Below are positions 10,280 through 19,776 of a stretch of DNA of 64,000 bases, piece by piece. The translations under genes and the position numbers were made by a program. This DNA is from Blastocatellia bacterium (GTDB taxonomy: Bacteria > Acidobacteriota > Blastocatellia > HR10 > J050). Position 1 is the first letter of the stretch, and each line of letters starts with the position of its first letter. The DNA lies in the NCBI GenBank assembly GCA_026985075.1, contig JALSQX010000083.1, positions 1 through 64,000 on the forward strand. The letters run 5' to 3'. Below the pieces are notes generated by a model. That model saw only the letters and a list, made by a program, of their open reading frames with translations, was not told the origin of the DNA and ran no database searches.

Positions 10280-10467
10280 TGCTCTGTCTCCTTTCTACAC
10301 CGTTGAGGATACCAGGTTCATCCCCCCAACGTCGATTGCGACATTCATGTGATGGTTAACTTGAAAACAGAGAGCCCGTTCTGGTAGATTTTAGGCTTGT
10401 CCGGAGCGAGTCTCGGTGAACAGGATGAGCATATACTCGCACCCCTGTCTCTGGAGGTGTGAGATTG

Positions 10468-10767
10468 ATGGGAGAATGGGGTATGGGAGAGCATGTCATT
10501 AAGATGTACAGTACGCCGTGGTGTCCAGATTGTCATCGAGCCAAGCAATTCCTCCAAGAGCATGGTATCGCCTACGAAGAAATCAATATCGATGAGCATC
10601 CTGAGGCGGCGGCCTTGGTCATCGAACAAAACGGAGGCAAACGCCGCGTGCCCACATTCTTGATTGGAGGGCGATACTACGGTAATCCGCCACTCGGTGA
10701 GCTGGCCAAGCTCCTGGGTATCCTAGAGAGCGAGGACGGCCACGGCCGAACCTCTCCCGGAGCCTGA
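10468..10767 (+). CDS. Glutaredoxin-like thiol redox protein
   Basis: A protein of about 99 residues with a thioredoxin fold and the redox motif TPWCPDC near its N-terminus. It also has the cis-Pro motif RVPTFLI (about residue 59) and a C-terminal glutaredoxin-like helix. This matches the Grx/NrdH-like mycoredoxin group. ATG 10468 was chosen because GGAGGT lies nine bases upstream; a GTG at 10459 sits too close to that site, and an ATG at 10483 is another option. Thioredoxin reductase follows 51 bases downstream on the same strand, so this protein is probably reduced by, or works alongside, that enzyme. Confidence 0.85.
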   Translation: MGEWGMGEHVIKMYSTPWCPDCHRAKQFLQEHGIAYEEINIDEHPEAAALVIEQNGGKRRVPTFLIGGRYYGNPPLGELAKLLGILESEDGHGRTSPGA

Positions 10768-10818
10768 TCGGAGCGCATCGGTTCCGGATTCAAAGGCGAA
10801 AAAACGAAGGAGAGCACC

Positions 10819-11865
10819 ATGATCGGAGAAGGAACGTACACCGAGAGCGAGACGCCGGATTTGTCGGCCTTCGAAGGCATCGACTTCTCTCAGGCGGAGC
10901 ACCGCCCGGTCGTCATCATCGGGACGGGCCCGGCGGGCCTGACGGCAGCTCTGTATACGGCCCGCGCCAACCTGAATCCGCTGGTGTGGAAAGGGCCAGA
11001 GCCCGGTGGACAGCTCGTCACCACCACCGAGGTGGAAAATTATCCGGGATTCCCCGATGGGATTCTCGGCCCCGAATTGATGCAGCTTTTCGAAAAACAA
11101 GCGGCGCGATTCGGCGCCGATTTGCGATTCGGCACGGTGACCGCTGTCGATTTCTCCAAGCGGCCGTTCCGCCTGCTGGTCGACGGGAAAATCCCCATCC
11201 TCGCCGACGCCGTGATCATCGCCACCGGCGCATCGGCCAAGTACCTCGGGCTGGAAAACGAACAACGACTCATCGGCCGCGGCGTTTCGGCCTGCGCCAC
11301 CTGTGATGGGGCATTCTTCAAAGACGTGGAAGTGGCCGTGGTGGGCGGAGGCGATACGGCCATGGAGGAGGCGCTCTTTCTGACGCGGTTCGCCACTCGC
11401 GTCCACGTCATCCACCGTCGCGATCAACTTCGCGCCTCAAAGATCATGCAACAGCGCGCCTTCGCCAATGATAAGATTCAGTTCATCTGGAATACGGTGG
11501 TCGATGATGTGCTGGGCGATAACGAGGTCGAAGGTGTTCTCCTCAGGAATGTCAAAACGGGAGAGAAGACGACGCTGCCGGTGAAGGGATTGTTCATCGC
11601 CATCGGCCACAAACCCAACACCGACATTTTCCGCGGATGGCTGGACATGGACGAGCGCGGGTACATTATCACCCGTCCCGACTCGACCTACACGAGCGTC
11701 CCCGGCGTGTTCGCCTGCGGCGATGCTCAGGATCATGTCTATCGGCAAGCGGTCACCGCCGCCGGGACTGGCTGCATGGCGGCCATCGATGCCGAGCGCT
11801 GGTTAGCCGAACGAGCCGATGCTCAACTCCTGGAACAAGAGTCGATCGCCGTCAAACAACGGTGA
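10819..11865 (+). CDS. trxB: Thioredoxin-disulfide reductase
   Basis: A 348-residue FAD/NADPH enzyme that passes electrons from NADPH to thioredoxin-like proteins. The FAD-binding [15 protein letters not shown] (about residue 35) is followed by [17 protein letters not shown] and the redox-active CATCDGAFF (about 158-161). The NADPH-binding [15 protein letters not shown] comes next, and the C-terminal FAD motif is [10 protein letters not shown]. The N-terminus is about 30 residues longer than in the E. coli enzyme, with an acidic lead-in. GGAGAG precedes the ATG. It forms an operon with the upstream glutaredoxin-like gene. Confidence 0.93.
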   Translation: MIGEGTYTESETPDLSAFEGIDFSQAEHRPVVIIGTGPAGLTAALYTARANLNPLVWKGPEPGGQLVTTTEVENYPGFPDGILGPELMQLFEKQAARFGADLRFGTVTAVDFSKRPFRLLVDGKIPILADAVIIATGASAKYLGLENEQRLIGRGVSACATCDGAFFKDVEVAVVGGGDTAMEEALFLTRFATRVHVIHRRDQLRASKIMQQRAFANDKIQFIWNTVVDDVLGDNEVEGVLLRNVKTGEKTTLPVKGLFIAIGHKPNTDIFRGWLDMDERGYIITRPDSTYTSVPGVFACGDAQDHVYRQAVTAAGTGCMAAIDAERWLAERADAQLLEQESIAVKQR

Positions 11866-11964
11866 ATCGAGGCATATCGAAGAGGCGACGAGCATGGCGC
11901 TCGTCACCATCTCACGCGCGGCTTTTTCCCTGGATGAAGGGTCTTTCCCCATCGAAGACAGAGC

Positions 11965-11991
11965 GTGGCGCAAGCTGCCAGCTTGCGCTAC
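11965..11991. repeat. Intergenic palindromic repeat, copy 1
   Basis: GCGCAAGCT-GCC-AGCTTGCGC (11968-11988) is a perfect 9-bp inverted repeat with a three-base loop, flanked by GTG and TAC. The flanks also pair (GTGG.../...CTAC). It looks like a small REP-like element rather than a terminator, because no T-run follows. Confidence 0.65.
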
Positions 11992-12061
11992 ATCCCCCGA
12001 GGTCCCAATTCATCCGTTCAGTGTGGTCCGTGGAGTCATGGATGACTCCTGTGACAATAAG

Positions 12062-12088
12062 GTGGCGCAAACTGGTAGCTTGCGTTAC
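12062..12088. repeat. Intergenic palindromic repeat, copy 2
   Basis: GTGGCGCAAACTGGTAGCTT with trailing GCGTTAC is a second, slightly decayed copy of the palindrome at 11965. Same length, same flanks (GTGG...TTAC), three or four substitutions, and stem pairing mostly kept. The two copies lie in the same orientation. Confidence 0.6.
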
Positions 12089-12199
12089 TTCACATTTTTC
12101 GTGGCGTGCTCGGGCACATGGCCGATTCCTTCGAAAATACGAGAATCAATGCTGAATGTGCACGCCGCCCGTTTCCAAACCGAGGAGGTGCCCTGAGCC

Positions 12200-12652
12200 A
12201 TGATCACAGTGCCCAAACTCACATTGGACGACGTCAAAGTCATCCTGGAAGGAGCGGAGAGAAGAGCCCGAGAGATTGGCGTGGATATGGACATCGCCGT
12301 CGTCGATGATGGCGGCCACCTGTTGGGATTCTACCGCATGGACAATGCCAAGATCACCAGCATTGACATCGCCATCAATAAGGCGTTCACCGCCGCCGGA
12401 ACGCGCAAGCCAACGCATGAGTACGCCGAGGTAGGGAAGCCGGGGGGGCCGGCGTTTGGCATTCATGTGAGCAATCAAGGACGGTTCATGATCTTCGGCG
12501 GCGGGGTGCCGATCTTCATCGATGGGCGCATCGTGGGAGCTGTAGGGTGCAGTTCCGGCTCGCCAGAGCAAGATCGTGAGGTCGCTCAGGCCGGTATCGA
12601 TGCGCTCATGGAGAAACTGGGACGCTCGCCGGGCGAGGAGAAGAACGAGTGA
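12200..12652 (+). CDS. GlcG/HbpS family protein (heme-binding-like)
   Basis: A 150-residue single-domain protein of the GlcG/HbpS family (formerly DUF336). Family marks seen are DIAVVDDGGHLLGF (about 33-46), the long helix with INKAFTAAGTRKPT, and the Gly-rich FGGGVPIFIDGRIVGAVG near residue 105. Members bind heme or corrinoid-like ligands, or accompany glycolate oxidation and other oxidoreductases; here no partner gene is adjacent, so the role is open. Start ATG 12200 lies behind GGAGGTG. No signal peptide is present, so it is cytoplasmic. Confidence 0.85.
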   Translation: MITVPKLTLDDVKVILEGAERRAREIGVDMDIAVVDDGGHLLGFYRMDNAKITSIDIAINKAFTAAGTRKPTHEYAEVGKPGGPAFGIHVSNQGRFMIFGGGVPIFIDGRIVGAVGCSSGSPEQDREVAQAGIDALMEKLGRSPGEEKNE

Positions 12653-12710
12653 CGCCATGGCGCACGAGCGCGCTCCGGCGTCGATGGATCTCCGACCACA
12701 CCCACTGCTC

Positions 12711-13874
12711 TCATCCCTCCCGCAGCGCCGCCGCCGGCGACTGCCGAGCCGCCTGGCGCGCCGGGAATATGCCCCCAAACAGCCCCATCAGAGCAGCAAA
12801 GCTCATCCCCCAAAGCAGGAGTTCCGGCGTGATGCGAAAGGCGAACGCGATCTCGCTGAACGTTTGCCAATTGGCCGTCCCGGTCGTGATCCCGTGAATG
12901 GGCAGCACGAGCACACACCCGATGAGACCGCCGATCAGTGCCAGGAGCAGTGACTCGGTCAAAAAGGAGAGTAGAATGCTCCCCCGTTTGAATCCCAGGA
13001 CGCGCAATGTGGCAATCTCCCTCGTCCGATAGGTCACCGCCGCATACATGGTATTCATGGCGGCAAAGCAGGCACCAATGCCCATGACGATGGCGATGAA
13101 CATGCCCAGGAGCTTGATGGGACCGGCGGCCTTAGTTTGTTCCTCATAGTACTCGACTTCGGGTTGGGCCAGCAGATTATAGCGACGATCATTCTCGATG
13201 CGATTGATGATCTCTTTGACCGCCGCTTCATCAGTGGCTCGAAGGAGGACCGATGAGAAGGATTCCCGATGATAATCGCTGGCCAGTTGATTGACGTCGG
13301 TCCAGATCTCGGAATCGAACGCCGTATTGCCGGCATCAAAGATGCCCACCACCTTCCACTCCCCTTTGCCGAATCGCAACCGATCACCCAAGCTGGTGTG
13401 CTCGAATCGCTCCGAGATGCGACGACTGACGATCACTTCGCGCAGTCCGGGTTGAAACAGCCGTCCCTCAACAATGTGGAGTTGCGGTCGCAGCGCCAGT
13501 CCAACCGGCGATACGCCTCGAATGGTGACGTTCGACCCCTTCTGTTCACCCCGCTTGGGCAGATTGATGACCACGACGATCTCTCCCGAAGCGATGGGCG
13601 CCCCATCGGCATTCATTTGCACGCCGGGCAGAAACCTCATCGCCTGAAAGGCCTCGCGCGAGATGAAACTGCTCAACTCGGAATCCGATCCCCGACGGCG
13701 CACGAGGACATTGAGCGGATCGCCGGTGGTGACCAGCGCCATCTCCAATCCCGTGGCCAGTGCCATGACGCCGACGAAAACGGCGACCACCAAGGCGATG
13801 CTGAGCACCGTCATGGCTGTGCTCACCCGTCGCACGAACAAGCTGCGAAAATTGTATTTCAATGGAATGGCCAT
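12711..13874 (-). CDS. ABC transporter permease, FtsX/MacB type
   Basis: A 387-residue permease with one N-terminal helix (about 20-42), a long periplasmic MacB-like domain (to about 255) and three C-terminal helices with the FtsX signature (YRTREIATLRVLGFKRGSILLSFLTE). The chosen ATG 13874 has GGAGG six bases upstream; a longer frame from 13904 lacks such a site. It is the last gene of the minus-strand ABC locus and is more divergent than the two permeases before it. The complex probably exports a lipid, peptide or small molecule or acts on envelope proteins, using the ATPase at 16306-17016. Confidence 0.88.
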   Translation of the reverse strand: MAIPLKYNFRSLFVRRVSTAMTVLSIALVVAVFVGVMALATGLEMALVTTGDPLNVLVRRRGSDSELSSFISREAFQAMRFLPGVQMNADGAPIASGEIVVVINLPKRGEQKGSNVTIRGVSPVGLALRPQLHIVEGRLFQPGLREVIVSRRISERFEHTSLGDRLRFGKGEWKVVGIFDAGNTAFDSEIWTDVNQLASDYHRESFSSVLLRATDEAAVKEIINRIENDRRYNLLAQPEVEYYEEQTKAAGPIKLLGMFIAIVMGIGACFAAMNTMYAAVTYRTREIATLRVLGFKRGSILLSFLTESLLLALIGGLIGCVLVLPIHGITTGTANWQTFSEIAFAFRITPELLLWGMSFAALMGLFGGIFPARQAARQSPAAALREG

Positions 13875-13923
13875 CGTGATCCTCCAAGCATGATCAATGA
13901 GCACAGTGAAGCGATGGGCGTGC

Positions 13924-15090
13924 CTAACCGAGGTGACGTAAACCGTCAGCCACGGTCAGGCGAGCCGCTCGCGAAGCCGGAATCACCGTGCTCAGCAATC
14001 CCACCAAGGCCGAGGCCAGCAATCCCAGCCCAATGACCTCCCCCGTCACTTCGAATCGTTGAAAGATATTGAGTGTCAGCCGGCCAATATCCACCAGCGC
14101 GAAATGCGTGAATATGAGGCGGGCCACCAGCGAGCCGATGAGTCCTCCGGTCAACGTCATGAGCAGGCCCTCGGCGATCAACAAGGCGAGCACTTCCCGG
14201 CGACGGAAACCCAGCGATTTCATGATGGCGATCTCGCGCGTTCGCTCGCGCACGGACATGGCCATCGTATTCATCGTCACCAACAGGAGGGTGAAGAGGA
14301 TCACACCGCTGAGGGTGGCCACCAATGTTTTGAGATTCCCCAGCATGGTGAAGAATTCGGCCTGGAAAGCTCGCTCCGTCTCCGTCTTGGTGGGGGCATC
14401 GGTATTTCGGAATAAGGCATCGATCGCCTGACTCACCCGGGATACGGATGAGATGGAGTCGACCCGCAACCAGTACATGGCGGTGAATGCCGGCCAGCCC
14501 ATGGTCTCTTTCAACGCCTGCTCAAAATATTCATGGTGGAAGAAAATGCTGGACTCGTCGTTCACGCTGCCAGTGAAAATACCGCGAATGGTCAGCTCCA
14601 AATCGACGGGGAAGACCGTGCCCCGAAGGGTGATGCGATCGCCCAGGGTCCAGCCGTGCTCCTCGGCTTTCCGTCGACCCACGATGACGGCCGTGCGCTC
14701 TCGAATGAAGGCTCGCCGCTGCTCCGGTGGCAGACGGATTTCGGTGTAGATGTCGAACAGGACGCGCGGATCACAGGCGAACTGGGCAAAATCGGTATGC
14801 GCTTCATCGATGTAAATTCCACCGAACCAGGTGAACGGCGTCACAGCGACCACCCCGGGGATCTGTTCGATGCGCGCGCGATGCCTGAGCGGCAGCATGT
14901 TGGTGGGCGACACGGCGTGCCGCGTCACCAGGCGCAACGGATTAGACTCTTCCAGGTTCCGGTCGATTTCGTGAACCAACGTCAACAAGGTCGAAAGAAC
15001 GAAGATGGCCAGCGACACGCTGAGCACGGTGAGGACTGTGCGGCGTTTATTGCGCATCCCATTTTTCCAGATGAAACCCGGATAGCTCAT
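13924..15090 (-). CDS. ABC transporter permease, FtsX/MacB type (tandem paralogue 1)
   Basis: A 388-residue permease. It begins with MSYPGFIWKN, has one helix near residues 18-40, a large periplasmic domain with [15 protein letters not shown], and three C-terminal helices with [19 protein letters not shown]. It is clearly a duplicate of the next gene upstream (15161-16309): same start motif, same IDRNLEE(S/T)NPLRL segment and the same [13 protein letters not shown] motif, at about 60-70 percent identity by eye. The two copies probably form a heterodimeric membrane unit with the ATPase. Confidence 0.9.
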   Translation of the reverse strand: MSYPGFIWKNGMRNKRRTVLTVLSVSLAIFVLSTLLTLVHEIDRNLEESNPLRLVTRHAVSPTNMLPLRHRARIEQIPGVVAVTPFTWFGGIYIDEAHTDFAQFACDPRVLFDIYTEIRLPPEQRRAFIRERTAVIVGRRKAEEHGWTLGDRITLRGTVFPVDLELTIRGIFTGSVNDESSIFFHHEYFEQALKETMGWPAFTAMYWLRVDSISSVSRVSQAIDALFRNTDAPTKTETERAFQAEFFTMLGNLKTLVATLSGVILFTLLLVTMNTMAMSVRERTREIAIMKSLGFRRREVLALLIAEGLLMTLTGGLIGSLVARLIFTHFALVDIGRLTLNIFQRFEVTGEVIGLGLLASALVGLLSTVIPASRAARLTVADGLRHLG

Positions 15091-15160
15091 GCCGCTCTGA
15101 CCACGGCGCCCCTCGCGGCCGGAACGCGCTCTTCAACGGAGCCGCCCAAGAGGTCGGCCT

Positions 15161-16309
15161 TCAGCCCACATGTCGTAATCCCTCGGCGACCGTCAGACGA
15201 GCCGCGTGATAGGCGGGTATGACGGTGCTCAACAGACCGACCAGAGCGGCCACCAGCCCGCCGAGGCTGATGATCCTCCAGGACACCTCTAACTGCTGGA
15301 AGAAGCCCTGTGAGAAAGCCGCCAGGTCGATCGACGTCCAGATCAGGCGCGCGCCCAGGCAGCCGATGAGTCCCCCGGTCAAGGTGATGGCCATCCCCTC
15401 GGAGATGAGCAATCCTACTACCTGTCGGCGGCGAAAGCCGAGCGATTTCAACACGGCAATCTCGCGAATGCGCTCGCGGACGGACATGGCCATCGTGTTG
15501 GCTGTGACGAGCAGGATGGTGAAGATGATGACGCTGCTGATGGCGGCCACCAGCCCTTTGAGATTGCCTAACATGGACACAAAACCCATATTGAAGGCGC
15601 GCTCGGTCTCCGTCCGGGTGGGCGCATCGCTATTGCGAAACTGGGCATCGATGGCCTCGATGACCCGCGGCACGGAGTCCGCCGCATCGACGCGAATCCA
15701 GAAGGTGCCCACCGTCCCTTGCCACCACCCGGGGAATTCGTCCAGATACTCGCGATGGAAATAGATGGCCGCTTCCTGATTGGGCGTTCCGGCGAAGATG
15801 CCGCGTAACGTCAATTCCAGATCTACTGGATAGATGGCGCCCTTGAGCGTGATCTTGTCGCCGAGCTTCCAGCCGTGTTTCTCGGCCTTGCGGCGACCGA
15901 CGATCACGCCGGTGCGGTCTTTGATGAAGGCTTCCTTCTGCTCGGGAGGGAGCGCGATCTCCGGATAGACATCGAATAAGGTTTTGGCGTCACAGGCGAA
16001 CTGCATGAAATCAGTATGCGCCTCATCGATGTAAATGCCTCCGAACCACGTCAGCGGTGTTACGGCGACCACTCCGGGGATGCTCTCGATCCGAGCCCGA
16101 TAGCGCACGGGCAGAGGATTGGTGAGGGATACGGCGTGCCGAGTGATCAATCGCAAAGGGTTGGTCTCCTCCAGGTTGCGATCGATCTCCTTGACGAAGG
16201 TGACCAACGTGGAGAGAACGAATAGCGCCAAGGCTACGCTCAGCATGGTCAGGATGGCGCGGCGCTTATTGCGCGTCCCGTTTCTCCAGACGAAACCCGA
16301 ATAACTCAT
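15161..16309 (-). CDS. ABC transporter permease, FtsX/MacB type (tandem paralogue 2)
   Basis: A 382-residue permease, paralogous to the downstream gene at 13924-15090. It starts [11 protein letters not shown], has the periplasmic motif [13 protein letters not shown], and the C-terminal FtsX block [19 protein letters not shown]. Its ATG overlaps the stop of the ATPase gene by four bases (ATGA at 16306-16309), so translation of ATPase and permease is coupled. Confidence 0.9.
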   Translation of the reverse strand: MSYSGFVWRNGTRNKRRAILTMLSVALALFVLSTLVTFVKEIDRNLEETNPLRLITRHAVSLTNPLPVRYRARIESIPGVVAVTPLTWFGGIYIDEAHTDFMQFACDAKTLFDVYPEIALPPEQKEAFIKDRTGVIVGRRKAEKHGWKLGDKITLKGAIYPVDLELTLRGIFAGTPNQEAAIYFHREYLDEFPGWWQGTVGTFWIRVDAADSVPRVIEAIDAQFRNSDAPTRTETERAFNMGFVSMLGNLKGLVAAISSVIIFTILLVTANTMAMSVRERIREIAVLKSLGFRRRQVVGLLISEGMAITLTGGLIGCLGARLIWTSIDLAAFSQGFFQQLEVSWRIISLGGLVAALVGLLSTVIPAYHAARLTVAEGLRHVG

Positions 16310-17016
16310 GCGCGCTCCTCCACCGTGTAGGTGACGCCCGGCGGGAGAAGGACGCCTTTCTCCAGATGCCGCTCATGCTTGGCATAGTGGGCCGCCCGAG
16401 GATCATGAGTGACCAGAATGATCGTCTTATGAAGCTGCTCGTTCAACTGCTGGAGCAAGGTGAGAATCTCCTCGGCCGAGCGCGCATCCAGGTTCCCCGT
16501 CGGCTCATCAGCCAGAATGATCGTCGGATCGGTGACGATGGCGCGGGCGATGGCCACCCGCTGCTCCTGACCGCCCGACAATTGTCGCGGATAATGATCG
16601 ACGCGATCGGCCAATCCGACCAGCTTCAGCGCCGTCAATACATGCTCGCGTCGTTCCTGGCCGGAGAGGCCGGTGAGCAGGAGGGGAAGTTCAACATTCT
16701 CGAAAGCGGTGAGGACGGGGATTAAATTGAACGTTTGAAAGACGAATCCGACATGATGATTGCGCCATTCGGCCAGCTCATCCTCGTTCATCCGCTGAAC
16801 TTCAATCCCCCCAACGCGAACCACGCCCGACGTGGGTTTATCCAGACCCGCGATGATATTGAGCAACGTTGTCTTGCCCGAACCCGAGGGCCCCATTAAA
16901 GCCAGAAAGTCGCCCTCGGGGATGTCCAGATTGATATCCTTCAATGCCACCACTTCGACGCTATCGCGTCGAAAGATGCGACTCAGATTCCTGATCTCCA
17001 CTAACGGCTGTGTCAT
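16306..17016 (-). CDS. ABC transporter ATP-binding protein (LolD/MacB-like)
   Basis: A 236-residue ATPase. It shows Walker [10 protein letters not shown] (about 41-49), the Q-loop in [10 protein letters not shown], the signature LSGGQ (about 144), Walker [13 protein letters not shown] and the H-loop His in LVTHDP. The sequence type is that of LolD/MacB ATPases, which power mechanotransmission or efflux through FtsX-type permeases. It lies between the fusion-protein gene (24 bases upstream) and the permeases, completing a tripartite-like export system. No outer-membrane TolC-type gene is visible nearby. Confidence 0.93.
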   Translation of the reverse strand: MTQPLVEIRNLSRIFRRDSVEVVALKDINLDIPEGDFLALMGPSGSGKTTLLNIIAGLDKPTSGVVRVGGIEVQRMNEDELAEWRNHHVGFVFQTFNLIPVLTAFENVELPLLLTGLSGQERREHVLTALKLVGLADRVDHYPRQLSGGQEQRVAIARAIVTDPTIILADEPTGNLDARSAEEILTLLQQLNEQLHKTIILVTHDPRAAHYAKHERHLEKGVLLPPGVTYTVEERA

Positions 17017-17039
17017 CTCACCCCTCCCCTATGCGATGT

Positions 17040-18413
17040 TCAATCATCTCCTTCCCTGACCGTGACGCGGTCTCCATCTCGCAGCGCCTCCTGTCCACCG
17101 ATGATCACCCGCTCGCCGCCTCGCAATCCATCGAGGATTTCCACATACCCGGCTTCCTCCTTTCCAACGGTGACCGGCTGCATGACGGCCTTCCCATCCT
17201 GCACCAGGAAAACGACCGGCCGCCCGTTGCGCGTGACCACCGCCGCCCGAGGCACCATCACCGTCGCCCCTTGAGACGGCGCTTCCACGCCTTTTTCGTA
17301 GAACGTCACTTTGGCGCCCATATCGGGCCGCAGAAACGCATCCGGATCGAGCACCTTCACTTTGACTTCGATGGTCGCTTTCTGCCGATCGGCTACCGAG
17401 GCGATGTACTCGACAACACCCCGATAGTGACGATCCGGATAGGCATCGGGGGTGATCACCACCGGTTGATCGAGCTGCACTTTGGCAATGTCCGCCTCGG
17501 TGATATCCAGCTCCACCTGGAGATCGCTGAGGTCGGCGATGGTGACCAGGGCCTGTTTGGCGCCTCGGTCGGAAGTGAACCCCGTCGTCACCATTTCGCC
17601 CACATCGACATAGCGGTCCAGGACAGTCCCCGTGATGGGCGCGCGGATGATCGTATTGTCGAGCTGGGCCTGAGCGAAGGCCAGCGCCGCTTCCGCCTGA
17701 TGCACCTGAGCGCGAGCCAGCTCGATGGCTTCCTGCCGAGGGCCAATGCGGGCCAGTTCGTAATCTTTCTTGGCCGCTTCATACGCGTTCAGGGCCATCT
17801 CGTAGCGCGCCCGGGCATCGTCGAGCGCCTGCTGTTGAAGCACGCCCTCCCGGACCAGGCGCTCCGTGCGACCGAGGGCGATCTCCGCATTCCTGAGGTC
17901 GGCTCGGGCACGGTCCATCTGCGCTTTGGCGCGCTCAATCTCCTGAGGCCGCGAGCCGGCCTCCAACTCGGCCAGCCGGGCGCGCGCCGCTTCCAGGTTG
18001 GCTCGAGCCTGATGGACCTGAGCGCGAAGTTCGCGATCGTCCAGGCGAGCGATGATCTGACCGCGCCGGACAACATCGCCCTCATCGACGAACAGAGCGA
18101 CGACGCGGCCCGTGATCTTGGAGCCCACCTCCACCTGATTCCGGGCGATGACATATCCGCTGGCCGACAACACCGGCGCCGGTCCGCCAGCTCCGCGCCG
18201 CGATGCCAGGGCCACGCGAACCGCCCGAGCCCCCAATCCCAACCGCGTCTTCAGGTCCAACTGGCTCACCCCCAGCGCGATCACGGCGAAAATCGCCACT
18301 ACCCCCGCAATGACCGCCCAGCGCGGAAGACGCCACTGGCGCTCGGCCACCCGCTGGCGGTCGATCCGCAGGACCTGCAGGTCTTCCTTCAATTGCCGCT
18401 GTGACTGATCCAT
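17040..18413 (-). CDS. Periplasmic adaptor (HlyD/MacA-type membrane fusion protein)
   Basis: A 457-residue adaptor. It has a cytoplasmic N-terminus, one helix near residues 30-50, a lipoyl half-motif (VGSKITGRVVALFVDEGDVV), a very long Ala/Arg/Glu-rich coiled-coil hairpin (about 115-245), the second lipoyl half with TIIRAPITGTVLDRYV, a beta-barrel and a C-terminal membrane-proximal domain. Such proteins bridge an inner-membrane ABC transporter to an outer-membrane channel. It is the first gene of the five-gene ABC operon. The ATG has only a weak upstream GTGGA. Confidence 0.9.
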   Translation of the reverse strand: MDQSQRQLKEDLQVLRIDRQRVAERQWRLPRWAVIAGVVAIFAVIALGVSQLDLKTRLGLGARAVRVALASRRGAGGPAPVLSASGYVIARNQVEVGSKITGRVVALFVDEGDVVRRGQIIARLDDRELRAQVHQARANLEAARARLAELEAGSRPQEIERAKAQMDRARADLRNAEIALGRTERLVREGVLQQQALDDARARYEMALNAYEAAKKDYELARIGPRQEAIELARAQVHQAEAALAFAQAQLDNTIIRAPITGTVLDRYVDVGEMVTTGFTSDRGAKQALVTIADLSDLQVELDITEADIAKVQLDQPVVITPDAYPDRHYRGVVEYIASVADRQKATIEVKVKVLDPDAFLRPDMGAKVTFYEKGVEAPSQGATVMVPRAAVVTRNGRPVVFLVQDGKAVMQPVTVGKEEAGYVEILDGLRGGERVIIGGQEALRDGDRVTVREGDD

Positions 18414-18649
18414 TTTTCCACACTTATGATACGTGCTTCCAGCACGACTGACAATAAAAAAACCGTCAGCCGTCGCAGAGCCGAGCGAGCCGTCGAATTT
18501 CCGGGTGGAGAGGCTCTCTCGACCACGCGAAGGAGCAGTCCGCCGGAGCGATCATCGTCGCCTCGACGCTACTCTGCCCTCGTCGACGCGACCGATCAAT
18601 GGAGGGCGCCGAGCACCATCGCTCGAGGGAAGCGCGATTGCTGTGCCAT

Positions 18650-19100
18650 GAAATGTCATGTCTATCAAGCTTTACTCATCGACGCCCGCGATCGACTCTA
18701 CCACGTCTATTCGGATGGACGGAAGGTACGCGCCGATGATACGAACGGGCGACTCCTGAACCAGATGGTCGTCTCCCTCGACGACCGCATGTCTCCGTCA
18801 CCCGCCGATTCGGTGGAGCGAAGCATTCTGGGAGCATTCGTGTGGCCCGATCGCCTCGCCCTGTCTCTCGGCACGACGTATCGTGCCGCCGATGGCGCTC
18901 TTGTTCGCACCGAATGTTATACACGGCTCATAGATCCTCTCACCGGTTCACAAACGATCCTCACCCCCGCACCAGGAGCCTATCCGGCAGTGACGATGGG
19001 ACTGGACGGATATGCCTATGCGGTGATCCATTCCCCTGATCCTCACATGGGGACGGCATCATTCATCATCGCCCGGGAAGAGATTCTGACAAGGCGATAG
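18650..19100 (+). pseudogene. C-terminal remnant of a secreted beta-propeller protein
   Basis: The reading frame from about 18650 to the TAG... stop at 19100 resembles the C-terminal 145 residues of the propeller protein at 21929-23035. Matching blocks are YQALLIDARDRLYHVYSDG against FQALLIDDRDRIHHIYLDG, VERSILGAFVWPD against IERSIVGAFAWRD, and IIAREEIL at the end against VIHKEELV. The frame stays open upstream to 18426, but that part is Ser/Arg-rich and unrelated, and no signal peptide or propeller N-terminus remains. I read this as a truncated third copy of the island's propeller gene. A short expressed protein from ATG 18650 cannot be excluded, although no good ribosome-binding site precedes it. 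Confidence 0.65.
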
Positions 19101-19557
19101 CGCCCGAGAGCGAATCCGGCGGCGAGAGCGGCTCAAGAGGTCAGGCGCGCGTCAGCCTCCCTCCGGCTCGGGAAATACGTCCTCGTCACATTGGACAGCG
19201 AGGACGAGGAGCGCCAGCGCCCGGCCAAGGATGTCATTACGCAAGCTGTATGCCCAGGCGATCTCCGCAGGCTATCGAGAGGTGACGGCGCTCCTTCCAT
19301 CCCCCGCCACGAAGATGGCTTGTTCTCCAATTGAAACACCTCTCCACCCGATGTATATTTTTAACGATCTCGCCGCGCAGCAGACGAATCGGTCGCGCGC
19401 CGGGCAGAGAGATTCCATGACTCGGCGAGGGAGATGGTGACATCGCCGTGTTCAAAAGCACATTTCACGGGCTTTGCAGAGAACCTGTCGAACGGGCGTT
19501 GGAAAATGGTAATGGTGCATACACGTGAACCACCCCTCGAGCCGGAAGGGAGGAGTC
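19101..19557. other. Intergenic stretch of about 460 bases without a clear gene
   Basis: Between the propeller remnant and the HTH gene I find no supported gene. One plus-strand frame (about 19137-19337, ending in TGA) reads like protein in places (KYVLVTLDSEDEERQRP) but has no ATG or ribosome-binding site, so it may be debris of a lost gene. Confidence 0.4.
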
Positions 19558-19776
19558 ATGCGCCAGCACCGTCTGTTTTTTTGTCCACAGTGTCATCGGC
19601 AGACCGTCTGGCTCAACGTCCAGCAGGCCTGCCGACTCATCGAGGTGGATCGCCGCACGCTCTATCGCTACATGGAGCAGGGCAAGATCGCCTATCGCCA
19701 GAGGCCGAGTGGACGCGGGCGCTTCGTCTGTCACGATTGCTTGCTCAAACTGCCTGAAGAAGATGTTGGTCAATGA
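19558..19776 (+). CDS. Small DNA-binding protein: helix-turn-helix within a zinc ribbon
   Basis: A 72-residue protein. It begins with FFCPQCHRQT (CxxC), follows with an excisionase/MerR-like helix-turn-helix (VQQACRLIEVDRRTLYRYMEQGKI), and closes with a second pair, FVCHDC. The four Cys could bind one zinc and tie the two ends of the HTH together. ATG 19558 follows AGGAG at good spacing; an upstream ATG at 19525 would add eleven unconvincing residues. It lies directly before the duplicated Cys-rich/propeller cassette, so it may regulate it; that is inference from position. Confidence 0.72.
   Translation: MRQHRLFFCPQCHRQTVWLNVQQACRLIEVDRRTLYRYMEQGKIAYRQRPSGRGRFVCHDCLLKLPEEDVGQ

Larger units (their letters stand above)
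11866..12199. other. Intergenic stretch carrying two copies of an imperfect palindrome
   Basis: The gap of about 330 bases between trxB and the GlcG/HbpS gene holds no gene that I can support. It carries two related inverted repeats, annotated separately, about 97 bases apart. GGAGGT near 12182 is the ribosome-binding site of the next gene. Confidence 0.5.

Noticed and set aside
17010-18404. Long plus-strand open frame of 464 codons antisense to the adaptor gene
   Set aside because: It is a mirror of the HlyD/MacA-type gene; His/Arg/Gln-rich translation without domains or ribosome-binding site. GC-rich codon use leaves the opposite strand open.
19137-19337. Protein-like plus-strand frame between the propeller remnant and the HTH gene
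   Set aside because: No start codon or ribosome-binding site; possibly debris of a lost gene but too little to call.
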